Of a DNA stretch of 64,000 nt, positions 51,863-59,768 are shown one piece after another. A model generated the notes under the pieces. The model worked only from the letters and a program-made list of their open reading frames with translations. It searched no databases and was not told where the DNA came from. Made by a program: the position numbers and the translations under genes. The DNA is taken from the NCBI GenBank assembly GCA_022732885.1, contig JAIJTS010000006.1, forward strand, positions 1 through 64,000. The letters are read 5' to 3'. Each line of letters begins with the position of its first letter. Positions within the stretch are counted from its first letter, which is position 1. The stretch comes from Atopobium sp. Lineage in GTDB: Bacteria > Actinomycetota > Coriobacteriia > Coriobacteriales > Atopobiaceae.

Positions 51863-52768
51863 ATGGAAGTTGGATTAGTTGGACTAGGAAAGATGGGTTT
51901 TAACCTTGCCTTAAATCTCAAAGATAACGGAGTAGAAGTTAAAGGTTTTGATATTTCCGATGACGCTCGTCAGGAAGTAGAGAAACATGGTATTTCTTCT
52001 GTTCAGTCTTTAGTAGAGCTTGTTAAGGTACTTGAGCCACCAAGAGTTATCTGGATGATGGTTCCTTCTGGAGAGGCAACTGAATCAACAATTTCTCAAG
52101 TTCTTCCACTGCTTGAGAAGAATGACATTCTTATTGATGCAGGTAACTCAAACTATAAGGATTCCATTAGACATGGAGAAGAGGCTGCTAAACTCGGAGT
52201 AAGATTCCTTGATCTTGGAACCTCTGGAGGTACCTCAGGTGCTCGTTATGGCGCTTGTTTGATGGCAGGTGGAGATCAGAGTGCTTACGAGTATCTTAAG
52301 AATGTTTTTGAGTCCGTTGCTGTTAAAGATGGCTGTGACTACGTAGGTCCTGCAGGTGCTGGACACTTTATGAAGATGGTCCACAACGGAATTGAATACG
52401 GAATGATGGAAGCAATCGGAGAGGGCTTTGCTGTAATGCAAAAAGCTCCGTTTGAGTATGACTTAGCACAGGTTGCTCGTAACTGGCAGAACGGTTCCGT
52501 CATTCGTTCTTGGCTGATTGATTTAATCGAAGAGCAGCTCAGAGTACATCCTAATCTTAAGGATTTTAAGGGTATTGTTGATGCGTCTGGTGAGGCTAAG
52601 TGGACAGTTGAGGCTGCTCTAGCAGAGGATGTTCCTGTGCCTGTAATTGCTCAATCTTTATTTGAGAGAAATGCATCAAAGCTTGGTGAGGAGAACTTCT
52701 CTAATAAGGTTACCGCGGCACTTCGTAATGGCTTTGGTGGTCATCCATATGTAGCAGAGGAAGTCTAG
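51863..52768 (+). CDS. 6-phosphogluconate dehydrogenase-like, NAD-type decarboxylating
   Basis: 301 residues, the size of the short NAD-dependent (GntZ/YqeC-type) enzymes rather than the 470-residue Gnd. GLVGLGKMGFNLALNL is the NAD motif, IDAGNSNYKDSIR and DLGTSGGTSGARYGACLMAGG the substrate loop, and GAGHFMKMVHNGIEYGMMEAIGEGF carries the catalytic Lys. It likely oxidises and decarboxylates a phosphorylated sugar acid brought in by the PTS genes that follow, giving a pentulose phosphate. GAAAGAAGGATC precedes the ATG. It ends 1 base before the IIA gene. Confidence 0.88.
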   Translation: MEVGLVGLGKMGFNLALNLKDNGVEVKGFDISDDARQEVEKHGISSVQSLVELVKVLEPPRVIWMMVPSGEATESTISQVLPLLEKNDILIDAGNSNYKDSIRHGEEAAKLGVRFLDLGTSGGTSGARYGACLMAGGDQSAYEYLKNVFESVAVKDGCDYVGPAGAGHFMKMVHNGIEYGMMEAIGEGFAVMQKAPFEYDLAQVARNWQNGSVIRSWLIDLIEEQLRVHPNLKDFKGIVDASGEAKWTVEAALAEDVPVPVIAQSLFERNASKLGEENFSNKVTAALRNGFGGHPYVAEEV

Positions 52769-52769
52769 T

Positions 52770-53237
52770 ATGAGTAAAGACATTTCTCATCTACAGATTA
52801 ATCCAGACGATCTTCAATTTCATGTTGAGGTAAAAGACTGGGAAGATGCTCTTAAGGTAGCCGCAACTCCGCTGGTAAAGCGCAATGCAATCACAACTGC
52901 TTATATTGAAGAGATGATTGCAGCAATTCATGAGCTAGGACCTTATATTGTTCTTGCTCCTGGTCTTGCACTTGGTCATTCTCGTCCTAGTGAAGCAGTT
53001 CATCAGACAGCAATTTCAATTGCAACGCTTGCACAGCCAATCGAGTTTGGCAGTAAGCACAATGATCCTGTGGATATCGTTGTCATTTTGGCAGCAAAAG
53101 ATGACGAGTCTCATATTGAGCTTCTTCAGAAGATTGTAATTTTCTTCAACAATGAGACAAATTTTGAATTGCTTCGTTCTGCAAGAACAGAAGAAGACGC
53201 ATTAAACGTTTCAAAAGTTATTAACGGGGAGGCATAG
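52770..53237 (+). CDS. PTS ascorbate/fructose-type IIA component
   Basis: 155 residues of PTS_EIIA_2. APGLALGHSRPSEAV holds the phosphorylated His; ATPLVKRNAITTAYIEEMIAAIHELG is the typical N-terminal helix pair. It is the only IIA of the two ascorbate-type PTS clusters in this window, so it may serve both. It lies between the dehydrogenase (1-base gap) and IIC (1-base gap). Confidence 0.92.
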   Translation: MSKDISHLQINPDDLQFHVEVKDWEDALKVAATPLVKRNAITTAYIEEMIAAIHELGPYIVLAPGLALGHSRPSEAVHQTAISIATLAQPIEFGSKHNDPVDIVVILAAKDDESHIELLQKIVIFFNNETNFELLRSARTEEDALNVSKVINGEA

Positions 53238-53238
53238 T

Positions 53239-54561
53239 ATGGACATCTTGAACGTTTTTGTATTTCAGCTTTTTACAAATCAAACCATTTTCATGGGTTT
53301 GCTTGCTCTTGTAGGCCTTTTACTGCAACGTAAAAAGTTGCCACAGGTAATTGATGGAGTTGTTAAGACAGTCATTGGTCTTCTTGTTCTTTCGTCTGGT
53401 GCAGGAATCATCTTCAGTTCTCTGTCTGAGGTAGTTACCGCACTCAATTCAAGCCTCGGAGTTGCAGGTACCCTTCCTATTAACGATGCAGCAGGCGCAA
53501 TGGTTCTTTCTATGGAAGGTTTCAGTAGGAATTCCGTGCTGATTTTCCTGTTTGCATTCCTTCTCCACTTGGTAATTGTTAAGTTGGTTCCTAACAATAA
53601 CTTTAAGAACGTTTATCTGACAGCTCATCTTGCGCTTTTCCACGCATGCTTCATGGCCATTACGCTTCCAGGAATCCTGAAGACAGATGACAGCATTGTG
53701 ATTATTGTAGTTGGCTCAATCCTCAACGCACTTTACTATGCACTGTCTCCTGCAATTACCAGAAAGCTTGCAAAGGAGTGGACACAGGACGCAATTACCC
53801 TTGGTTTTATGGATCAGGTGGGTTCTGTTGTCGCTCACTTTGTTGGTAAATTTGTTGGTTCCTCTAATCCAGATGAAGACGCAGATAAGCTGAAGCTTCC
53901 CGAGTGGGCGTCTATGTTTAGGGACAACACCGTAGTTCTGTTTTTCTTAATGCCAATCATCTTTGTTGGAATGGGTCTTGCTGTTGGTCAGGCAGGTATT
54001 GAGGCTTTGTCTGGTACTGGTCCTGAGGCTACTAACTGGATTCTGTGGCTGGTTATTCGTGCTTGGACCTTCTCTGCAGGTATTGTCATCTTGCTTCAGG
54101 GTGTCCGTATGTTTGTTGGCTCTATTGTCCCAGCATTTAAGGGTATTTCTGATAAGTTCCTTCCTGGTGCTGTTCCAGCACTGGACGCTCCAACGTTCTA
54201 TCCATTCTCTCCAATGGGCGGAATGTTTGGCTTCCTTGGATCTTCGATTGGCGCAATTCTTGTTTGCATTTTGACCATTGTTCTTCATGCTCCAGTTATT
54301 GTCTTCCCAAGTCCAATCATTATGTACTTTGACGGTAACGTTATGGGTGTCTTTGGTAACAAGGCTGGTGGATGGAAGGGTGCTCTTGCAGCAGGCTTGG
54401 TAACTGGTGCAATTACTTCTGCAGCAGCTATCCTGTTCTATCCATTGACTGGCGTAATGTTTGGCTCTGGTGTGACTTGGTCCAACATTGATTATGCGCT
54501 GGTATGGATGCCTTTAATGTATCTGCTTAAGGCTATTAGAATGCTTGTATTTGGTGCATAA
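53239..54561 (+). CDS. PTS ascorbate-type IIC permease 2
   Basis: 440 residues, about 10-11 membrane segments, UlaA-like. LALVGLLLQRKKLPQVIDGVVKTVIGLLVLSSGAGI opens it (given in part), and AGIVILLQGVRMFVGSIVPAFKGISDKFLPGAVPALDAPTFYPFSP is a conserved block that parallels the block in the 43447 permease. It is shorter than that protein and lacks its C-terminal region. The ATG is 1 base after IIA with GGGGAGG upstream. Confidence 0.9.
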   Translation: MDILNVFVFQLFTNQTIFMGLLALVGLLLQRKKLPQVIDGVVKTVIGLLVLSSGAGIIFSSLSEVVTALNSSLGVAGTLPINDAAGAMVLSMEGFSRNSVLIFLFAFLLHLVIVKLVPNNNFKNVYLTAHLALFHACFMAITLPGILKTDDSIVIIVVGSILNALYYALSPAITRKLAKEWTQDAITLGFMDQVGSVVAHFVGKFVGSSNPDEDADKLKLPEWASMFRDNTVVLFFLMPIIFVGMGLAVGQAGIEALSGTGPEATNWILWLVIRAWTFSAGIVILLQGVRMFVGSIVPAFKGISDKFLPGAVPALDAPTFYPFSPMGGMFGFLGSSIGAILVCILTIVLHAPVIVFPSPIIMYFDGNVMGVFGNKAGGWKGALAAGLVTGAITSAAAILFYPLTGVMFGSGVTWSNIDYALVWMPLMYLLKAIRMLVFGA

Positions 54562-54582
54562 CCAGTCCTTTTAGGAGCTAAA

Positions 54583-54858
54583 ATGAAACTTGTTGCTGTA
54601 TGTGGTTTTGGCGTTGGATCTTCAATCATTGCCAAAATGAATATTGAGAGCATCCTTCAGAAGAGGAATAGGGAAGATATTGTTGTTGAGACTATCGACC
54701 TTGGTAGCGTTCAGGGCAGTGATGGCGATTACTACGTCACAACCAATGAGCTTTTTGACAACTTCCCTGATGGAATTAAAGAGCGCACCATTGTGCTAAA
54801 TAACTTCATTGATCTTGCAGCTATTGAAAGCGCGCTAGAAGAACGAATTGGTCTGTAG
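54583..54858 (+). CDS. PTS ascorbate-type IIB component 2
   Basis: 91 residues. LVAVCGFGVGSSIIAKMNIESIL has the phosphocysteine (C7) in a CGFGVGSS loop; the C terminus TIVLNNFIDLAAIESALEERIGL is typical of UlaB-like proteins. TTAGGAG lies 6 bases before the ATG. It completes the IIA-IIC-IIB set behind the dehydrogenase. Confidence 0.9.
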   Translation: MKLVAVCGFGVGSSIIAKMNIESILQKRNREDIVVETIDLGSVQGSDGDYYVTTNELFDNFPDGIKERTIVLNNFIDLAAIESALEERIGL

Positions 54859-54881
54859 GTACTCAACAATTTTGTATTCTT

Positions 54882-54909
54882 AAGGCACTCGTTGATCGGG
54901 TGCCTTTTT
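54882..54909 (+). terminator. Terminator after the second ascorbate-type PTS operon
   Basis: Stem AAGGCACTC / GGGTGCCTT (one G-T pair) with a 7-base loop, followed by TTTTATT. Confidence 0.88.
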
Positions 54910-55106
54910 ATTACTGTCACACGCCGTCTTTCTTCATCCATCGATAAAACTACATCGTTCATGTGAACCCCATTTGTTTGGACAGGTGGGGTTTCTCGAC
55001 AGGTTTTTATAAAGAATGACCGCGTCTTTGATGGTAACAATTGTTTTTGATATATGATTTTATCTTGTGATTTTAGTTGTTATTTCAGGGGATAACTGGG
55101 GACCGT

Positions 55107-56432
55107 ATGAATGTAATGGATGGTCTTGAGAAAAAGCTTATGCCCATGGCAGAGTCGGTAAGTAAGAATAAATACCTTCTTACCATGCGAGATTCTTTTG
55201 CCATGCTTATGCCAATGTTAATCTTTGGGTCAATGTTTACGCTGGTGGGAAACTTGCCTATTCCTGCGTGGGTTGATTTCTTAAAGACAACAACGCTTCA
55301 AGGTAAATCGATCTTCTCGCTGTTGGCCATTCCTTCTGCATGCACCGTTTCTCTTATGGCGTTGTTTTTGGCATTTAACATTGGTTTTAATTTTGCCGAG
55401 CATATTGGCGTTGAAGATCGCGGAGCAGCGGGTCTTGCGTCTTTAGTCAGTTGGTTTGTCTTAATGCCTCAGGTTACTGAGTTTTTTCCAGAAGGTGCCT
55501 CTAAACCATTTTTGGTAGAGAGTATTCCGCTTGCTTGGACTGGTGCAAAAGGCGTTTTTATTGCAATACTTGTTGGTTTTTTCTCGGTCCATGTGTTTGG
55601 TTTTGCCGTAAAAAAGCACTGGGTTATTAAAATGCCTGAAGGTGTACCTACGTCCGTTTCACTTGCGTTTAGTGCATTAATTCCTATGACGCTTACGCTT
55701 TCTGCTGTATGGCTGCTCAGCGTATTTTTTGCCCTTACACCCTGGAAAGATGCATTTACGTTTGTGTATTCCATTTTGCAGACGCCTTTAACCTTGTTGG
55801 GTGGAACTGTCTGGGCGCTGGGAATTTCTTACATTATTCAGGGAGTATTCTGGTTTTTTGGCATCAACGGCTCTAACATCACTGGTCCTATTTTTACGCC
55901 AGTTTTAACGGCGCTTACGTTAGAAAACCAAGCAGCTTTTTCTGCAGGAGCGGTACTGCCCAATATCATTAACAGGGAGTTTGACTCGTTTTTTGCAACG
56001 TTTGGCGGGGGAGGATCTACCCTCTCGTTATTGATTGCCATGTTTTTGTTCTGCCATTCAAATCGTATTAAAAGCGTAGCCAAACTTTCAATTATTCCGG
56101 GAATTTTTGGGATTAATGATCCGGTTGTTTATGGATTGCCAATGGTTTTAAATCCCTTGTTGGCCATTCCGTTAATCTTTACCCCTGTGGTTAATATTGC
56201 GGTTGCATGGTTTGCTATGAGCACGGGCTTGGTGCCGCTCTGCAACGGTATTATGCTGCCCTGGAGTACGCCGCCGTTAATCTCAGGGTTTCTTTTGTGC
56301 GGATGGCAGGGTGCTTTGTTGCAGCTAATACTCATTGCGCTTGGCGTAGCAATCTACCTGCCATTTATTAGAACTTTGGACAGAGAGTTTCTTAAGGAAG
56401 AAAAAGGCTTAGAAGCAGAAACTACCGTTTAG
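55107..56432 (+). CDS. PTS cellobiose/lactose-type IIC permease
   Basis: 441 residues, CelB/ChbC family, about 10 membrane segments. LEKKLMPMAESVSKNKYLLTMRDSFAMLMPMLIFGSMF is the family opening (given in part); FWFFGINGSNITGPIFTPVL and NREFDSFFATFGGGGSTLSLL carry the conserved substrate region, and GIFGINDPVVYGLPMVLNP the Asn-Glu-like motif (here IND). It imports a beta-glucoside or diacetylchitobiose-type sugar. It is solitary: no IIA, IIB or glycosidase is adjacent. Start taken as ATG 55107 after GGGGACC; 55119 is possible. Confidence 0.9.
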   Translation: MNVMDGLEKKLMPMAESVSKNKYLLTMRDSFAMLMPMLIFGSMFTLVGNLPIPAWVDFLKTTTLQGKSIFSLLAIPSACTVSLMALFLAFNIGFNFAEHIGVEDRGAAGLASLVSWFVLMPQVTEFFPEGASKPFLVESIPLAWTGAKGVFIAILVGFFSVHVFGFAVKKHWVIKMPEGVPTSVSLAFSALIPMTLTLSAVWLLSVFFALTPWKDAFTFVYSILQTPLTLLGGTVWALGISYIIQGVFWFFGINGSNITGPIFTPVLTALTLENQAAFSAGAVLPNIINREFDSFFATFGGGGSTLSLLIAMFLFCHSNRIKSVAKLSIIPGIFGINDPVVYGLPMVLNPLLAIPLIFTPVVNIAVAWFAMSTGLVPLCNGIMLPWSTPPLISGFLLCGWQGALLQLILIALGVAIYLPFIRTLDREFLKEEKGLEAETTV

Positions 56433-56488
56433 GTGTGGGTGCACGAGAGGACATTGCGTGCATGAAGGCAGTTCTCGGTGAGCCGTTT

Positions 56489-56520
56489 AAAAAAGCAGCT
56501 CTCGGTGAGCTGCCTTTTTT
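56489..56520. terminator. Bidirectional terminator between PTS permease and flavodoxin genes
   Basis: Stem GCAGCTC / GAGCTGC around TCGGT, flanked by AAAAAA and TTTTTT, so it can end both convergent transcripts. A degenerate half-copy (GCAGTTCTCGGTGAGCCG) lies just upstream. Confidence 0.9.
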
Positions 56521-56998
56521 AGTATCCAATTTCTTCAAGCCAGGTTTTTATATCTTCAACAGATGCATGGGGGTCAAAGCGTTTTTGGCCAATAAACTCT
56601 GCTTCTGGTGCAGAATCTTTTAAAAACCTCCAGCTTAAGGTAACCGGACTTCCGCCCGAGGTAGCAAAAAGGGCAATGCGTTTCCCCTTAGTATCAATGG
56701 ATTCTAAAAACGAATTTACCAAGGTAGGGGCTTTTCCCCACCAAATAGGAAAGCCAACAAAGATAGTGTCATAAGCAGAAGTATCAATGACTTCTGCTAA
56801 TTCTGGACGCCATCCTGGAACAGTCATTTCTATAGTGCAACGGCTTTCTTTATTACGATAGTTAAGGTCATCTGAAGTATAGGGAGCCTTTGGCTTAATT
56901 TCATAAAGATTGGCGTTATGTGCAGCTGTTGCAAGGTTTTTGGCCAAACATTTGGTCTGTCCTGAAACGCTCATATAGGCAACAAGAGTTTTAGACAT
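56519..56998 (-). CDS. Flavodoxin
   Basis: 159 residues. VAYMSVSGQTKCLAKNLATA is the FMN phosphate loop (S-x-S-G-x-T), YDTIFVGFPIWWGKAPTLVNSFLESIDTKGKRIALFATSGGSP is the typical Flavodoxin_4 core (given in part). It is a small FMN electron carrier or NAD(P)H-linked flavoprotein. The ATG at 56998 with GAGGGGGAA upstream is preferred to 57064. It overlaps the terminator at its 3' end. Confidence 0.92.
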   Translation of the reverse strand: MSKTLVAYMSVSGQTKCLAKNLATAAHNANLYEIKPKAPYTSDDLNYRNKESRCTIEMTVPGWRPELAEVIDTSAYDTIFVGFPIWWGKAPTLVNSFLESIDTKGKRIALFATSGGSPVTLSWRFLKDSAPEAEFIGQKRFDPHASVEDIKTWLEEIGY

Positions 56999-57071
56999 AC
57001 ATTCCCCCTCTGACTTCAAGCTATATACCCACCTTGGCAGAAGAATTTCATTTTTGAAGAACAAACATTTT

Positions 57072-57159
57072 GCTGGTTGAGGGCGCGCTACAGGCTGGTT
57101 GAGGGCGCGTTCAAGTCTGGTTGTAGACGTGCTAAAGACGCGTTGTAGAGGTGCTAAAG
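57072..57159. repeat. 22-bp tandem repeat, 4 copies
   Basis: Four head-to-tail units of 22 bp (starts 57072, 57094, 57116, 57138), the first two nearly identical (GCTGGTTGAGGGCGCG core), the last two diverged (GTTGTAGA...GTGCTAAAG). It lies between the divergent flavodoxin and tsaB-rimI-tsaD genes. Confidence 0.82.
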
Positions 57160-57289
57160 GCGCCGTATATAAAAGTTTTGCGGGGTTAGGTCTTGCAATG
57201 TTTGTGGACGTGGCATGGCGTATAGTTATAAAGTTACAAGAGAAAAATAGAGGCGTTCTAGAGGGCGTTTTACGCCGAGAAGAGTGTTT

Positions 57290-59758
57290 ATGCTTGCTAT
57301 AAAAAATAAGACAAACGTGGTGCTTGCGGTAGATACGTCTACAGACATGTTGGCGTGCACGGTCGCGCGTCTGACCAGGCGTGATGACGCGGGCGCGGCG
57401 GACGGAGGGATTGACGTTGAGGTACTGGCGTCAACGGACCACCTGTGCCGCAGACAGGCAAACGTGGAGCTTGTGGGCTCGGTCCAAGAAGCGCTTGATG
57501 CTGCTGGCCTGACTATGGCCGATGTTGATGCTGTTATCGCAGGTAGAGGCCCAGGTTCGTTCACGGGTGTGCGCATTGGCGTTGCTACAGCAAAGGGTAT
57601 TGCATGCGGCTCTGGCCTGCCGCTTTATGGCGCAAGTGCGCTTGATGCCATGGCGTTTAGCGCGTGGAAGGCGGGTGTGCGCGGCACTGTTGGTGTTGTT
57701 GCAGACGCTATGCGCGGCGAGGTCTATCCGGGCATCTACCAGCTGGATGACGCTGGAGCGCACAGAACGTTCCCGGTAGAGACCGTCCTCAAGGCAGACG
57801 CTTGTGTGGAGGAGTGGTCGAGCAGGACTGATAAGGCCCAGCTTACGCTCACAGGTAATGGCTTAGTGAAGTACCGTGAGCGTTTTGAGCGCGCGGGTTT
57901 CTCGACATACACGGATGAAGCAACGTGGTTCCCAACAGGAGAAGGCCTGGTATACGCGGTGTGCATGCCTGAGTATCAGCAGGCGGGTGCGGGCGATCCG
58001 GCACTGGTGCTGCCCATTTACACGCGACTTTCTGATGCGGAGGAGTCGGAGCGCAAGCGTTTGGGACTCAAGGAGCCGGCAACGGTGGCACTGACCGGCG
58101 TGGATGATGCGCTGGCTGATATTCACCTGCAGCTTCGTCCGATGACGGTGAACGATCTAGATCAGGTGGCGGAGCTTGAGGCGGCAACGTATGCTGACGC
58201 TGCGCATTCTGCCTGGTCAAAGCAGACGTTCTATGATGAGCTCTCGGGCGTTGGGCGTAGCTGGTGGCTGGCTCACGACCGCGGAACGGTCATCGGTTTT
58301 GCGGGCGGCCGCTTAGCAGGAGCTCAGTTTGAGGTGGAAGAAGTGGCGGTTGCGCCTGAGCGTCGCCGCCAGGGCATTGCATCCAAGCTGGTAGAACGCG
58401 TGGCGTATGATGCCCAGATGCTGGGTGCGTCTACGATTACCCTTGAGGTGGAGGAGGATAACGCTCCAGCTCAGGGTGTGTATAGCAAGCTGGGATTTGC
58501 TGAGGTTGGCCGTCGTCCGGGATATTACGGTCCGGATTGCGCGGCGCTGTTGATGACGGCGCAGCTGCCTTTAGCGGTTGGCACTGGCTTTGAGGCCAGA
58601 AACCCAGAGCCTCACGCATCGGTGCGTCCGTGGCCTATTGTTGCAGGTGAGCGCTCTGAAGAGACGCTTGCAGCACTGCGTAAGGCAGGGGATTTGATCC
58701 TCAGTCTGGAGTCCTCCTGCGACGAAACTGCCATGTGCATCATGGATTCTCATGGTGTGGTCTGCGCAAACGTTGTCGCAACGCAAATTGACTTCCACGC
58801 TCGCTTTGGCGGCGTTGTGCCCGAGATTGCTTCTCGCAAGCATACCGAGGCTATTGTGGGTCTTTTTGAGGAGACCATGGCCCGCGCGGGTGCGCATTTT
58901 GGATGCGATACGCTGGTCCCGTCTGACCTGGCCGCCGTTGGTGTTACCGCAGGTCCAGGCCTTGTTGGTGCGCTTGTTGTGGGCGTAGCGTTTGCCAAGG
59001 GCTTCTGTGTGGCCACTGACCTGCCACTTATTCCCGTTCATCACCTGGAAGGCCACCTGCTGGCCAACCTGTTTGAGACGCCTGACCTAAAGCCACCATT
59101 TGTGGCCAGCCTGGTCTCGGGCGGCAATACCATGCTGGTACACGTACGTGCCTGGGGAGATTACGTGGTTTTGGGCTCCACCATTGACGATGCTGTGGGT
59201 GAGGCCTTTGACAAGGTTGCTAAGGCGCTTGGCCTGGGCTATCCGGGCGGCCCCGTCATTAGCAAACTTGCAGCTCAGGGCAATCCTAAAGCCATCCACT
59301 TCCCGCGCGCTATGATGCACAGCGGTGACTATTCCTTCAGCCTTTCTGGCCTTAAGACTGCCGTTATCACCTACATTGAGGGCGAGAACCGCGCAGGTAG
59401 AGCTATCAATCTGCCCGACTTGGCCGCATCGTTTGAGCAGGCCGTTATTGACGTGCAGGTGGCAAAGGCTAAAACCGCTGTTGAGGAGACGGGCGTCTCC
59501 GATTTCTGCGTGGGAGGCGGCGTTGCTGCAAACCCCGCGCTCAGAGCTGCATATAAGGAAACCTTTGGTCGTATGGGTGTTCGAGTGACGGTGCCTCCAA
59601 TGTCGGTTTGTGGCGACAACGCCGCAATGATTGCCGTCGGCGCACTTCGCAGCTACCGTACGCAGGGTTTCTCGCCATTGACCTTGGATGCAAACCCCAA
59701 CGCGCAGCTGGGATCGTGGTCGTCGGATGCGGCGCCCGTTGTTCCAAGCGGCATGTAA
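57290..59758 (+). CDS. tsaD: TsaB-RimI-TsaD fusion protein
   Basis: 822 residues that join three normally separate proteins. TsaB, about 10-260: VVLAVDTSTDMLACTV, AGRGPGSFTGVRIGVATAKGIA. RimI, about 280-430: LRPMTVNDLDQVAELEAATYAD and the acetyl-CoA motif VAPERRRQGIASKLVERV. TsaD, about 467-815: LSLESSCDETAMCIM, VTAGPGLVGALVVGVAFAKG, HHLEGHLLANL (metal His pair), LVSGGNTMLV, CVGGGVAANPALR and CGDNAAMIAVG. It makes threonylcarbamoyl-A37 in tRNA (with TsaC and TsaE) and may acetylate ribosomal protein S18. ATG 57290 after AGAAGAG is preferred to GTG 57284. No tsaE is adjacent. Confidence 0.96.
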   Translation: MLAIKNKTNVVLAVDTSTDMLACTVARLTRRDDAGAADGGIDVEVLASTDHLCRRQANVELVGSVQEALDAAGLTMADVDAVIAGRGPGSFTGVRIGVATAKGIACGSGLPLYGASALDAMAFSAWKAGVRGTVGVVADAMRGEVYPGIYQLDDAGAHRTFPVETVLKADACVEEWSSRTDKAQLTLTGNGLVKYRERFERAGFSTYTDEATWFPTGEGLVYAVCMPEYQQAGAGDPALVLPIYTRLSDAEESERKRLGLKEPATVALTGVDDALADIHLQLRPMTVNDLDQVAELEAATYADAAHSAWSKQTFYDELSGVGRSWWLAHDRGTVIGFAGGRLAGAQFEVEEVAVAPERRRQGIASKLVERVAYDAQMLGASTITLEVEEDNAPAQGVYSKLGFAEVGRRPGYYGPDCAALLMTAQLPLAVGTGFEARNPEPHASVRPWPIVAGERSEETLAALRKAGDLILSLESSCDETAMCIMDSHGVVCANVVATQIDFHARFGGVVPEIASRKHTEAIVGLFEETMARAGAHFGCDTLVPSDLAAVGVTAGPGLVGALVVGVAFAKGFCVATDLPLIPVHHLEGHLLANLFETPDLKPPFVASLVSGGNTMLVHVRAWGDYVVLGSTIDDAVGEAFDKVAKALGLGYPGGPVISKLAAQGNPKAIHFPRAMMHSGDYSFSLSGLKTAVITYIEGENRAGRAINLPDLAASFEQAVIDVQVAKAKTAVEETGVSDFCVGGGVAANPALRAAYKETFGRMGVRVTVPPMSVCGDNAAMIAVGALRSYRTQGFSPLTLDANPNAQLGSWSSDAAPVVPSGM

Positions 59759-59768
59759 GGAGGCCATT

